Shown: in pieces, positions 23,758 through 31,015 of the stretch
Layout of the letters: each line of letters starts with the position of its first letter
Position numbering within the stretch: the first letter of the stretch is position 1
Origin: an uncultured Clostridia bacterium
Lineage (GTDB): Bacteria; Bacillota_A; Clostridia; Christensenellales; CAG-138
DNA: 31,015 bases
Assembly (NCBI GenBank): GCA_946623765.1
Contig: CAMORL010000006.1
Location: forward strand, 1-31,015
Direction of reading: 5' to 3'
Notes under the pieces: model-generated
Database searches by the model: none
Told to the model about the DNA's origin: nothing
What the model saw: only the letters and a program-made list of their open reading frames with translations
Translations under genes and position numbers: made by a program

Positions 23758-23763
23758 TATGAT
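23758..23763 (+). promoter_or_regulatory. Candidate -10 box for kamBC
   Basis: TATGAT lies 33 bases before the kamB start. At 17-base spacing the -35 is only TTTTCT (23735-23740), so the promoter is weak or needs help. No riboswitch-like structure is seen in this short leader. Confidence 0.4.
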
Positions 23764-23796
23764 GAAATGTACGAAGCATTGCGGAAGGAGGATCGG

Positions 23797-24726
23797 ATGC
23801 AGGCGGTATTCAAAGACCTTACGGCGGACGTAAAGACGCTGTCCATCGTCGGCATGTGCAAAAACGCGGGGAAAACGACCGTGCTGAACCGGCTTCTTGC
23901 CGAATCGCGCGGCCGCGTGCTCGGGTTGACCTCGATCGGACGGGACGGCGAGTCCACGGACGTCGTGACCGGCACGGAAAAGCCCGGTATTTTCGTATCC
24001 GAAGGAACGCTGATCGCAACCGCAAAGGATATGCTCGCGCTGTCGGACGTCACGCAGGAGATCGTCCATACCACCGGCATTCCGACGCCTTTGGGCGAAG
24101 TGATCGTCGTGCGCGCGAAAAGCGCCGGCAGCGTACAGCTTGCCGGACCTTCCATCACTTCGCAGCTCAAAGGTCTTTCGGATCTGTTCTTTTCATTCGG
24201 CGCGGAGCAAGTAATCATCGACGGCGCGCTCGGCAGAAAATCGCTCGGCGCGCGCGCGGTTGCAGACGGGGTGATTCTGTGCACCGGGGCAAGCTACGAC
24301 ATGCGGATGGAAAAGGTCGTTGCCGACACCGCAGGCGTCTTTCGCATCATGAACCTCAAAAAGGCGGATTCCGTTCCGGCGGAATCGGATCAGCCGATCG
24401 GCGAAGTTCTGAAAGAACGCGGCGAAGCACTCGTTTCCGGCGCGCTGACCGACGCCGCCGTCGTTCCGCTCCTGAAAAGCGGCGCTCTCAAAAACGCGCG
24501 GCTCGTGGTAAAGGATCCGAGCAAGGTCCTTCTGTCACCCGACACACTCGATAAACTCGCGATCCGCAAGGTTTCTCTGGAAACGGTCGAAGCGGCAAGG
24601 ACCCTGTGCGTAACCGTAAACCCCGTTTCCGCATACGGTTGGAAATTCGATCCCGACGCATTCCGGCGCGCAATGGCAGCAGCCGTGAATGTTCCCGTGA
24701 TCAACGTCAAGGAGGCAGCGGAATGA
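23797..24726 (+). CDS. kamB: Lysine 5,6-aminomutase reactivase subunit KamB
   Basis: This 309-residue protein has a P-loop near its start (GMCKNAGKTT, residues 19-28) followed by a SIGRDGE stretch and a DGALGRKSLGAR stretch, suggesting nucleotide binding. In lysine-fermenting anaerobes such a gene precedes the MutS-like kamC, and the pair is thought to restore the inactivated cobalamin cofactor of lysine 5,6-aminomutase. ATG at 23797 is chosen because GGAAGGAGGA ends four bases before it; a start at 23767 would place that site inside the gene. Its stop overlaps the kamC start (ATGA), as expected for subunits of one complex. It lies upstream of the lysine riboswitch, so it should be expressed independently of it. 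Identification rests on context plus recognisable sequence. Confidence 0.82.
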   Translation: MQAVFKDLTADVKTLSIVGMCKNAGKTTVLNRLLAESRGRVLGLTSIGRDGESTDVVTGTEKPGIFVSEGTLIATAKDMLALSDVTQEIVHTTGIPTPLGEVIVVRAKSAGSVQLAGPSITSQLKGLSDLFFSFGAEQVIIDGALGRKSLGARAVADGVILCTGASYDMRMEKVVADTAGVFRIMNLKKADSVPAESDQPIGEVLKERGEALVSGALTDAAVVPLLKSGALKNARLVVKDPSKVLLSPDTLDKLAIRKVSLETVEAARTLCVTVNPVSAYGWKFDPDAFRRAMAAAVNVPVINVKEAAE

Positions 24727-26186
24727 TCTCGATTGATTTTGACGATAAGGAACGCATCGGACTCCGGTATGTTCTCGACAGCCTGCACCCGTGCAGCCCG
24801 TTCGGGCAGGAACGCGTGCGCAAACTGTTGTTCTATACGCCGAACGATCGCGCCGCGCTCGAAACGGAGCTCGGCAACACCGAACGCGCGGCGGCATCCG
24901 CCGACGTTCTGAAACCGGTCTATGACCGGATCATGACGGTGCTGTGCCAGCTCAAGGACATCCGCGGTTCGCTGCGGCGGCTTTCGGAAGGTGCGGTGCT
25001 CGATCATGTGGAACTGTTCGAGATCAAAGGCTTCCTCATGCGGATCGCGGATCTGCGTCCCCTGTTCGACCGTATGAACGAGACGGCGGCGATCGAAAAC
25101 CTGTCCTTCTCCGATCCCGAAGACGCGCTGAACGTGCTCGATCCGGAACGGACGCGATCCCGCGGGTTCTACATTCCCGACGGCGCATCCGAATCGCTTC
25201 GTGCAATCCGCGCAGAAAAGAAGCGTCTCGAAGCGCGGCTCTATGAAGCGCCGGAAGCGGAAAAAGACGCGATCCGCACAGAGCGCACCCGTGTGTGCGC
25301 CGAGGAGGAAACCGAGGAACGCATGATCCGAGCCGCGATGTGCAAAGCGCTTCTCCCCTGCGTTTCCGCCATGCAAAGCGACGCGGATGCCTCAGGACGC
25401 CTTGATTTTCTGATTCAGAAAGCGCTGTTCGCCGTGCGGTACCGCTGCGTGCGTCCGGAGATCACCGAAACGGCTCTGGAACTGACCGACATGATAAACC
25501 CGGAGCTTTGCGATCTTCTGCAGAAAAAAGGACGCAGTTTCGTCCCCGTTTCGATTGCGGCCGATTCCGGCGCGACGGTCATCACGGGCGCGAACATGGG
25601 CGGCAAAAGCGTCGCCATGAAGACGATCGCGCTGAATGTGCTGCTGATGCATGCGGGGTTTTTGGTCTGCGCAAAGCGTGCAAGGCTGCCGATGTTCGAA
25701 AGCGTGAAGATGCTTTTTGACGACGCTCAGTCGATGCAATCGGGTCTGTCCGGATTCGGCTCGGAGATAGTACGCTTCAACGAAGCGCTCAAGGAGGTCG
25801 AAAAGGGCTACTCGCTGTTTCTGCTCGACGAGTTCGCGCGCGGCACGAATCCGGACGAGGGCGCCCTCATCGTGCAGGCTGTCACGCGATACTTAAACGG
25901 CGCAAACGCAATCTCGATCCTTGCGACGCATTACGACGGCGTTGCGGAATATGCGAACACGCATTATCAGATCATCGGCTTGAAAGACGTCGATCCGGAA
26001 CAGATCAAAGCCGAACTCTCCGCAAGCGTTGAAGACGGCATCTCGGTCATTGCGCGGCATATGAACTACGGGCTGTACCGGGTCGAAGGCAAAGCCGATT
26101 GTCCGAAGGACGCGCTGAACATCTGCCGGATGCTTTCGCTGAAACCGGAGATTCTCGAGCGCATCGAGCAAGCATATAAACAATAA
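24723..26186 (+). CDS. kamC: MutS-like ATPase KamC, lysine 5,6-aminomutase reactivase
   Basis: This 487-residue protein carries a MutS-type ATPase domain in its C-terminal half. The Walker A motif is GANMGGKS (289-296), followed by FDDAQSMQSGLSGFGSEI. The Walker B motif is LFLLDEFARGTNPDEG, with ILATHYDG behind it. It lacks the mismatch-recognition N-terminal domain of true MutS, so a DNA repair role is unlikely. The N-terminal half has a helical region rich in charged residues, like MutS clamp/core helices. MutS-like KamC proteins are linked with lysine 5,6-aminomutase reactivation in lysine fermenters. The start overlaps the kamB stop and AAGGAGG lies just upstream. The gene ends 9 bases before the promoter of the lysine riboswitch. 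Confidence 0.87.
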   Translation: MISIDFDDKERIGLRYVLDSLHPCSPFGQERVRKLLFYTPNDRAALETELGNTERAAASADVLKPVYDRIMTVLCQLKDIRGSLRRLSEGAVLDHVELFEIKGFLMRIADLRPLFDRMNETAAIENLSFSDPEDALNVLDPERTRSRGFYIPDGASESLRAIRAEKKRLEARLYEAPEAEKDAIRTERTRVCAEEETEERMIRAAMCKALLPCVSAMQSDADASGRLDFLIQKALFAVRYRCVRPEITETALELTDMINPELCDLLQKKGRSFVPVSIAADSGATVITGANMGGKSVAMKTIALNVLLMHAGFLVCAKRARLPMFESVKMLFDDAQSMQSGLSGFGSEIVRFNEALKEVEKGYSLFLLDEFARGTNPDEGALIVQAVTRYLNGANAISILATHYDGVAEYANTHYQIIGLKDVDPEQIKAELSASVEDGISVIARHMNYGLYRVEGKADCPKDALNICRMLSLKPEILERIEQAYKQ

Positions 26187-26195
26187 GGAAACTCC

Positions 26196-26225
26196 TTGAC
26201 AACGGACCGAAGAATCGGGTATAAT
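26196..26225 (+). promoter_or_regulatory. Consensus promoter of the lysine fermentation operon
   Basis: TTGACA (26196-26201), 18 bases, TATAAT (26220-26225) matches both hexamers perfectly. It begins 9 bases after the kamC stop and drives the riboswitch leader. Such a strong promoter suits control at the level of transcription termination. Confidence 0.88.
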
Positions 26226-26250
26226 TTTTTTACAGATTTTCTTCAGGTCT

Positions 26251-26418
26251 TCAATAGAGGTGCGGCAGCAGGGTACCCGTCCGAACGGCTTGGGCAGCCG
26301 AAAGATCGTGCGGGAAAGGGGCTGGTCGCCGAAGGAATCGGATTTGTCCGATCCGGTTTCTGGCATTGCGGTGTAAGCCGTGATGCTGTCATGTTCAAAG
26401 AACATGGAGCGCTATTGG
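26251..26418 (+). promoter_or_regulatory. Lysine riboswitch aptamer (L box), predicted ON switch
   Basis: The leader contains the conserved L-box blocks in order. They are AGAGGTGCGG after the P1 5' strand; GAAAGGGGCTGGTCGCCGAAG (26313-26333, ending in the core GTCGCCGAAG); a hairpin ATCGGA/TCCGAT; TTTCTGGCATTGCGG with GTAAGCCGTGATGCTGTCA; and a P5 hairpin CATGTTC/GAACATG. The P1 helix pairs TCAATAG (26251-26257) with CTATTGG (26412-26418). That 3' strand is also part of the terminator's 5' arm, so lysine-stabilised P1 and the terminator exclude each other. Lysine should therefore turn on the downstream lysine-degrading genes. The match to the B. subtilis lysC leader is from memory; the pairings are read directly. 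Confidence 0.9.
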
Positions 26419-26447
26419 TCGATCTTCGACCGACAGCGCCTTTTTTT
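26409..26447 (+). terminator. Riboswitch-controlled intrinsic terminator
   Basis: A 14-position stem (26409-26422 with 26426-26439, one A-C mismatch and one wobble, loop UCU) runs into seven U residues. Its 5' arm includes the P1 3' strand of the lysine aptamer (26412-26418). Without P1 it should stop transcription before kal. Confidence 0.9.
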
Positions 26448-26520
26448 ACGCAAAAAGGCACGAAGACTCCGGAAACGCTGTGTCCCGTTCAAAATTCAAA
26501 TCTGCGAAGGAGAATGACAC

Positions 26521-26928
26521 ATGGAAAAAATCACATCTATGATCCGGCTCCGCATGAGCGCAAAGGACGCGCACTACGGCGGAAACCTCGTGGACGGTGC
26601 GCATATGGTGCATCTGTTCGGCGATGTCGCAACCGAGCTTCTCATCAAGTGCGACGGCGACGAAGGTCTGTTCTGCGCTTACGACATGGTGGAGTTTCTC
26701 GCGCCGGTCTATGCAGGCGACTACATCGAAGCCTACGGCGAGATCGACCGCGTCGGAAACACCTCCCGCGGCATGACGTTTGAAGCGCGTAAAGTCATTC
26801 AGGCGCGTCCGGACATCAGCCCGAGCGCGGCGGAAGTGCTGCCGGAACCGGTCGTGGTCTGCCGTGCGCACGGAACCTGCGTAACGCCGAAGAACTGCCA
26901 GCGCATCGATCACAGCCAGGACAAATAA
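26521..26928 (+). CDS. kal: 3-aminobutyryl-CoA ammonia-lyase
   Basis: This 135-residue single hot-dog protein contains [24 protein letters not shown] near 17-40 and [18 protein letters not shown] around 58-75, typical of the ammonia-lyase of lysine fermentation. It removes ammonia from 3-aminobutyryl-CoA to give crotonyl-CoA, the step before entry into butyrate formation. It is the first gene after the riboswitch terminator, with AAGGAG (26507-26512) eight bases before ATG. The next gene, kce, supplies its pathway precursor and starts 13 bases after the stop. The pathway genes for crotonyl-CoA reduction to butyrate are not in the window. Confidence 0.9.
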   Translation: MEKITSMIRLRMSAKDAHYGGNLVDGAHMVHLFGDVATELLIKCDGDEGLFCAYDMVEFLAPVYAGDYIEAYGEIDRVGNTSRGMTFEARKVIQARPDISPSAAEVLPEPVVVCRAHGTCVTPKNCQRIDHSQDK

Positions 26929-26941
26929 CCGGAGGGAACCG

Positions 26942-27769
26942 ATGGAAAAGCTTATCATCACCGCTGCAATCTGCGGCGCAGAAGTCACCAAGGCGAACAA
27001 TCCCGCCGTTCCTTACACCGTTGAAGAAATGGTCCGCGAAGCAAAACTTGCCTATGAAGCAGGCGCGGCGATCATTCACGTGCATGTTCGTGAAGACGAC
27101 GGCACGCCCACGCAGGACCGTGAGCGCTTCCGCGTCGTTATGGATGCGATCCGCAAAGAGCTTCCGGACGTCATCATGATCCCGTCGACCGGCGGCGCAA
27201 CCGGCATGACGCCCGAAGAACGTCTGCAGCCCACCGAGCTGTTCCCCGAGATGGCGACGCTCGACTGCGGTACCTGCAACTTCGGCGACGACGTATTTGA
27301 AAATACGATGCCCACCATGCGCGCGTTCGGCAAACGCATGATCGAGAACAACATCAAGCCCGAATACGAATGCTTCGAACTCGGTCACCTCGACACCGTT
27401 CTCAACATGGCAAAGAAGGGCGAAGTGCCCGGCGCGCCGATGCAGTTCAACTTCGTGCTCGGCGTTGCAGGCTGCGCGCCCGCAACGGTCGACAACCTTG
27501 CGTTCATGGTCAACAAACTCCCCGCGGGCTCGACCTGGACGGTCACCGGCGTCGGCAGATCCGCATGGACGATGGCGGCGGCAGGCATCATTATGGGCGG
27601 CAACGTCCGCGTCGGCTTCGAGGACAATGTGTACCTCGGCAAAGGACACAAGGCGGCGTCGAACGGCGAGCTTGTCGAAAAGGTCGTGCGTCTTGCAAAG
27701 GAACTCGGCAGAGAGATTGCAACGCCCGACGAGGCGAGAGCGATCCTCGGCATGAAGCCGCGTCAGTAA
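26942..27769 (+). CDS. kce: 3-keto-5-aminohexanoate cleavage enzyme
   Basis: This 275-residue enzyme belongs to the beta-keto acid cleavage (DUF849) family. Zinc ligands H46 and H48 are in IIHVHVREDDG, and the family's PSTGG, CNFGDDVFEN, ELGHLD and GVGRSAW stretches are all present. With acetyl-CoA it converts 3-keto-5-aminohexanoate into 3-aminobutyryl-CoA and acetoacetate. The size equals that of the characterised enzyme from lysine-fermenting bacteria, and the neighbours kal and kdd catalyse the following and preceding steps, so the specific assignment within a broad family is well supported. GGAGGG is placed just before ATG. Confidence 0.94.
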   Translation: MEKLIITAAICGAEVTKANNPAVPYTVEEMVREAKLAYEAGAAIIHVHVREDDGTPTQDRERFRVVMDAIRKELPDVIMIPSTGGATGMTPEERLQPTELFPEMATLDCGTCNFGDDVFENTMPTMRAFGKRMIENNIKPEYECFELGHLDTVLNMAKKGEVPGAPMQFNFVLGVAGCAPATVDNLAFMVNKLPAGSTWTVTGVGRSAWTMAAAGIIMGGNVRVGFEDNVYLGKGHKAASNGELVEKVVRLAKELGREIATPDEARAILGMKPRQ

Positions 27770-27815
27770 AAACCGGATACAAGATCTATCAAAATAAATT
27801 TCAGGAGGATTTACA

Positions 27816-28868
27816 ATGGAACAGTTAAAGGGCAACAAGTACGGTACCCACCGCGTCATCGAGCCGAAGGGCGTTCTGACCCAGGCGGCATGGAAGATCG
27901 ACAACGACATGACGAAGCGTTACAGCAACGAAATCATCTGTGATGTCATTTCGCTCAACATCGACTCCGCATCGTTCACGCAGATCGAAGAAGCATGCGG
28001 CGGCGACGAGCAGAAGATCGGCGAAATGATCCTCGGCATCGTGGCGGAACGCGGCAAGCAGCAGAACCCGGTCACCGGTTCCGGCGGCATGTTCATCGGC
28101 AAAGTCGCTTACATCGGCGAAGACCTCCTTAAGAAGCCGGATTTCGACCTCAAGGTCGGCGACAAGATCGCATCCCTCGTTTCCCTTTCCATGACGCCGC
28201 TGAAGATCGACCGTATCAAGGCGATCCACAAGGACATCGACCGCGTCGATATCGACGGTCAGGCGGTTCTGTTTGAATCCGCAATCTATGCAAAGCTGCC
28301 CGAGGACATGTCCGAGGCGCTGGCGCTTGCAGCGCTGGACGTTGCCGGCGCGCCCGCACAGGCAAGAAAGCTCCCGAAGGAAGGCGATTCTGTCCTGATC
28401 CTCGGCGCAAACGGCAAGAGCGGCGTGCTCTGCGGCTGGGAAGCTCTGAAGAAGGTCGGACCGAACGGCAAGGTCGTCGGCGTCGTCAGAAACCCGAAGC
28501 AGGTTCCGGCTCTGATCGAGCTCGGCGTATACACCGACGTCATCGTTGCAGACTGCACGAAGCCCGTCGAAGTGCTTGAAAAAGCGCTTGAAGCCAACGG
28601 CGGCAAGGAATACGACATCTCCATCAGCTGCGTCAATATCGAGTCCTGCGAAATGAGCGCGATCCTGCCGGTTCGCGACGACGGTCTCGTTTACTTCTTC
28701 TCCATGGCGACCTCCTTCACGAAGGCGGCGCTCGGCGCGGAAGGCGTCGGCAAGGACGTCACCATGATCGTCGGCAACGGCTATACCAAGAATCACGCCG
28801 AGATCACGCTGAACGTGCTCCGCGAGAACGAAAAGCTCCGCAAGCTGTTCGACGAAAAATACTGCTGA
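27816..28868 (+). CDS. kdd: L-erythro-3,5-diaminohexanoate dehydrogenase
   Basis: This 350-residue protein has the N-terminal GTHRVIEPKGVLTQAAWKID stretch typical of Kdd and a Rossmann motif VLILGANGKSGVLCG near 190-205. It oxidatively deaminates 3,5-diaminohexanoate to 3-keto-5-aminohexanoate with NAD(P)+. It stands between kce and kamA, with AGGAGG in front, 46 bases after kce. The substrate is the product of lysine 2,3-aminomutase followed by the 5,6-aminomutase, whose genes follow. A strong RNA hairpin after its stop may separate its expression from that of kamA. Confidence 0.94.
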   Translation: MEQLKGNKYGTHRVIEPKGVLTQAAWKIDNDMTKRYSNEIICDVISLNIDSASFTQIEEACGGDEQKIGEMILGIVAERGKQQNPVTGSGGMFIGKVAYIGEDLLKKPDFDLKVGDKIASLVSLSMTPLKIDRIKAIHKDIDRVDIDGQAVLFESAIYAKLPEDMSEALALAALDVAGAPAQARKLPKEGDSVLILGANGKSGVLCGWEALKKVGPNGKVVGVVRNPKQVPALIELGVYTDVIVADCTKPVEVLEKALEANGGKEYDISISCVNIESCEMSAILPVRDDGLVYFFSMATSFTKAALGAEGVGKDVTMIVGNGYTKNHAEITLNVLRENEKLRKLFDEKYC

Positions 28869-28877
28869 CAATCCCCC

Positions 28878-28907
28878 GCGAGAGTAGGACAAACGTCCTG
28901 CTCTCGC
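28878..28907 (+). other. RNA hairpin between kdd and kamA
   Basis: A 13-position stem (GCGAGAGTAGGAC / GTCCTGCTCTCGC, one wobble, loop AAAC) lies 9 bases after the kdd stop. No U-run follows, so full termination is unlikely. It may stabilise the kal-kce-kdd part of the message or mark a processing site that tunes kamA. Confidence 0.6.
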
Positions 28908-28938
28908 AGTCTCTATTCCGACAACAGGAGGTATCTGT

Positions 28939-30189
28939 ATGAAAACCCGCAACGGTCTTTTCGCCGACGTTCCGGAAGAGCAGTGGAACGATTGGCACTG
29001 GCAGGTCCGGAATCGTGCCGAAACGCTCGACGACCTGAAAAAGATCATGACGCTGACCGCCGAAGAGGAGGAAGGCATTAAGAAAACGCTCGGCAAGCTC
29101 CGCATGGCGATCACGCCGTACTATCTCTCGCTGATCGATCTCGACGATCCCTACGATCCGATCCGCAAGATGGCGATCCCGCGCGCGGAAGAGCTTGAAT
29201 ACGCCGATTATGAAGACGCGGACCCGCTGCACGAGGACACCGATTCCCCGACGCCGGGTCTTACCCACCGCTATCCGGACCGCGTACTGTTCCTGATTAC
29301 GGACATGTGCTCCATGTACTGCCGTCACTGCACGCGCCGCCGTTTTGCGGGACAGAACGACTGCGGCGTTCCGATGGCGCAGATCGACAAGTGCATCGAA
29401 TACGTCCGCAACCATCCCGAAGTGCGCGACGTACTGCTTTCCGGCGGCGATGCGCTGATGGTCGGCGACGCACTGCTCGAAAGCATCATTTCCCGCCTTC
29501 GCGAGATCCCGCACGTCGAGATCATCCGTCTCGGCTCCCGCACGCCGGTCGTATGCCCGCAGCGCATTACGCCCGAGCTTTGCAATATGCTGAAAAAGTA
29601 TCATCCCATCTGGCTCAACACGCATTTCAACACGCCGAAGGAATTCACGCCCGAAGCGGCAAAAGCCTGCGCCATGCTCGCGGATGCCGGCATTCCGCTG
29701 GGCAATCAAAGTGTGCTGCTTGCCGGGATCAACGACTGCAGCCACGTCATGATGGAACTGGTTCACGGGCTTGTCAAGATGCGCGTGCGTCCCTACTACA
29801 TCTATGCGTGCGACCCGTCCCTCGGTCTTTCGCACTTCCGCACCCCGGTATCGAAGGGCATCGAGATCATGGAAGCGCTGCGCGGTCACACGTCCGGCTA
29901 CTGCGTACCGACGTTCGTCGTCGACGCGCCGGGCGGCGGCGGCAAGACCCCCGTCATGCCGACGTATCTCATTTCGCAGACGCCGAGAAAGGTCATTCTC
30001 CGCAACTTCGAGGGCGTTATCACGTCGTATACCGAACCGGACCATTATGTGCAGAACTGTCATTGCGATGTATGCACGGGCAAGAAGAAGATCGAAAAGA
30101 CCGGCGTTGCATACGTTGCCGAGGGCACGAAGCAGCACTATCTCGAGCCGACGAAGCTTCTTCGCAACGAGCGGCACGTCAAGCACTGA
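28939..30189 (+). CDS. kamA: Lysine 2,3-aminomutase (radical SAM, PLP)
   Basis: This 416-residue protein is full length for the family. The radical SAM cluster is bound by C124, C128 and C131 (MCSMYCRHCTRRR). The pyridoxal phosphate lysine is K336 in the PGGGGKTPV motif, and the C-terminal cysteine-containing stretch NCHCDVCTGKKK is the family's zinc-binding region. It converts L-lysine to L-beta-lysine, the first step of lysine fermentation. AGGAGG precedes ATG by seven bases. It is in the riboswitch-controlled operon, nine bases before kamD. Its presence with kce and kal makes a catabolic role more likely than osmolyte or antibiotic beta-lysine synthesis. Confidence 0.96.
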   Translation: MKTRNGLFADVPEEQWNDWHWQVRNRAETLDDLKKIMTLTAEEEEGIKKTLGKLRMAITPYYLSLIDLDDPYDPIRKMAIPRAEELEYADYEDADPLHEDTDSPTPGLTHRYPDRVLFLITDMCSMYCRHCTRRRFAGQNDCGVPMAQIDKCIEYVRNHPEVRDVLLSGGDALMVGDALLESIISRLREIPHVEIIRLGSRTPVVCPQRITPELCNMLKKYHPIWLNTHFNTPKEFTPEAAKACAMLADAGIPLGNQSVLLAGINDCSHVMMELVHGLVKMRVRPYYIYACDPSLGLSHFRTPVSKGIEIMEALRGHTSGYCVPTFVVDAPGGGGKTPVMPTYLISQTPRKVILRNFEGVITSYTEPDHYVQNCHCDVCTGKKKIEKTGVAYVAEGTKQHYLEPTKLLRNERHVKH

Positions 30190-30198
30190 GGGCACGGT

Positions 30199-31015
30199 AT
30201 GGAAAGCAAACTCGGCTTGAATTCAGATCTTGTCAATGAAGCGCGCGCAAGCGCGGCGCACGTCGCGGCGGATGTGCAGCGGTTCATTGACGTACACACC
30301 ACCGTCACGGTCGAACGTACCGTCTGCAGGCTTTTGGGCATCGACGGCGTCAACGACATGGACGTTCCCATGCCGAACGTCGTCGTGGATTACCTGACCG
30401 AGAACGCGCTGCTGCCGATGGGCGCGGCATGGATGCTCGGCACGGCAATGCTCGAAACCGGTCTTACGCCGCAGGGCGTCGCGGAAGCGATCGACAGAGG
30501 CGAGCTCGACCTCAATAAACTGCCGGCGCGCAGCGAAGACGAAATCCGCAAAGCGCTTCAGCCGCATATCGACGCTGCAATAGAACGGATCAACAGGAAC
30601 GTCGCAAAGCGCAACGAATACCTCGGACGCTTCGGCGACAAGCAGGGTCCGTACCTCTACATCATCGTTGCGACCGGAAATATCTACGAGGACATCATTC
30701 AGGCGAAAGCCGGCGCAAAGCAGGGCGCGGACATCATCGCGGTCATCCGTACGACGGGTCAGTCGCTTTTGGACTACGTCCCCTACGGCGCGACGACCGA
30801 GGGCTTCGGCGGCACCTACGCCACGCAGGAAAACTTCCGGCTGATGCGCGCCGCGCTTGACGAGGTCGGCGAGGAACAGCACCGCTACATCCGGCTGTGC
30901 AACTACTGTTCGGGTCTGTGCATGCCGGAGATCGCCGCGATGGGCGCTCTGGAACGGCTTGACGTCATGCTGAACGACGCGCTGTACGGCATTCTGTTCC
31001 GCGACATCAACATGC
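30199..31015 (+). CDS. kamD: Lysine 5,6-aminomutase alpha subunit, N-terminal part (cut by window edge)
   Basis: The frame from ATG at 30199 runs to the window end without a stop, giving 272 residues of an expected protein of roughly 515. It starts MESKLGLNSDLVNEARASAA and contains DVPMPNVVVDYL, YIIVATGNIYEDIIQAKAGA, QGADIIAVIRTTGQSLLDY and YGATTEGFGGTYATQENF, all typical of the KamD alpha subunit. With KamE, expected just beyond the edge, it moves the terminal amino group of beta-lysine from C6 to C5 using adenosylcobalamin and pyridoxal phosphate. It is the client of the KamBC reactivase encoded upstream. The ribosome binding site (GAGGG) is modest, and it starts nine bases after kamA. Confidence 0.95.
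   Translation, partial: MESKLGLNSDLVNEARASAAHVAADVQRFIDVHTTVTVERTVCRLLGIDGVNDMDVPMPNVVVDYLTENALLPMGAAWMLGTAMLETGLTPQGVAEAIDRGELDLNKLPARSEDEIRKALQPHIDAAIERINRNVAKRNEYLGRFGDKQGPYLYIIVATGNIYEDIIQAKAGAKQGADIIAVIRTTGQSLLDYVPYGATTEGFGGTYATQENFRLMRAALDEVGEEQHRYIRLCNYCSGLCMPEIAAMGALERLDVMLNDALYGILFRDINM

Noticed and set aside
24723..26186. MutS DNA mismatch repair or MutS2 protein
   Set aside because: The mismatch-recognition and Smr domains are missing, and the gene is coupled to kamB next to a lysine fermentation operon.
26251..26447. Conventional OFF-type lysine riboswitch
   Set aside because: An OFF switch needs P1 to free the terminator. Here the P1 3' strand is part of the terminator stem, so P1 would block it.

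Overview
The window is gene-dense DNA, GC-rich by eye and rich in Ala/Gly/Arg codons. It has near-consensus sigma-A-type promoters (TTGACA/TATAAT), strong AGGAGG ribosome binding sites, many ATGA stop/start overlaps and U-tract terminators. With a lysine fermentation cluster, split transketolases, a lysine riboswitch and no respiratory genes, this suggests a strictly anaerobic Clostridia-type Firmicute, probably from a gut. The species cannot be named from sequence alone. I saw no tRNA, rRNA, CRISPR array, insertion sequence or phage gene.

Region 1 (1-8575) has two divergent operons. Leftward from 4770 are a flavoprotein closely resembling the polyunsaturated fatty acid isomerase (PAI) of Cutibacterium acnes, a CrtI/retinol-saturase-like flavoprotein, a flavin/[2Fe-2S] reductase, and a fourth protein cut by the window edge. 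Rightward from 4971 are a compact acyl-AMP ligase, a dedicated acyl carrier protein and an acyl-ACP thioesterase, joined by ATGA overlaps, then a small GH13 enzyme. Together they look like a module that takes up, activates, isomerises and perhaps saturates unsaturated fatty acids, possibly as an electron sink. This reading is inference.

Region 2 (8594-11729) is a short operon with its own promoter and a terminator: split transketolase (two subunits) and malic enzyme.

Region 3 (11753-23690) is a sugar catabolic island. Leftward from a promoter near 17940 are a second split transketolase, an RpiB/LacAB-family isomerase, an iron-type alcohol dehydrogenase, an EamA-type transporter, a ROK repressor and a DUF4867 protein. 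Rightward from the same intergenic region are a fucose-isomerase-like aldose isomerase and a nucleoside-phosphorylase-family protein. A further leftward pair encodes a YihQ-like GH31 glycosidase and a GPH-type sugar symporter. No sugar kinase is present. Isomerase, split transketolase, RpiB-like isomerase and alcohol dehydrogenase are the parts expected for a transketolase-type sulfoglycolysis (sulfo-TK) pathway or a close relative. However, the GH31 protein lacks two of the sulfonate-binding residues I recall for true sulfoquinovosidases, so the substrate is open.

Region 4 (23797-31015, right edge) is the lysine fermentation cluster: kamB and kamC (reactivation of lysine 5,6-aminomutase), then kal, kce, kdd, kamA and the 5' part of kamD. 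Between kamC and kal lies a lysine riboswitch behind a consensus promoter. The 3' strand of its P1 helix is embedded in the 5' arm of the terminator, so lysine binding should prevent termination. That is an ON switch, fitting for a catabolic operon and opposite to the usual lysine riboswitch logic.
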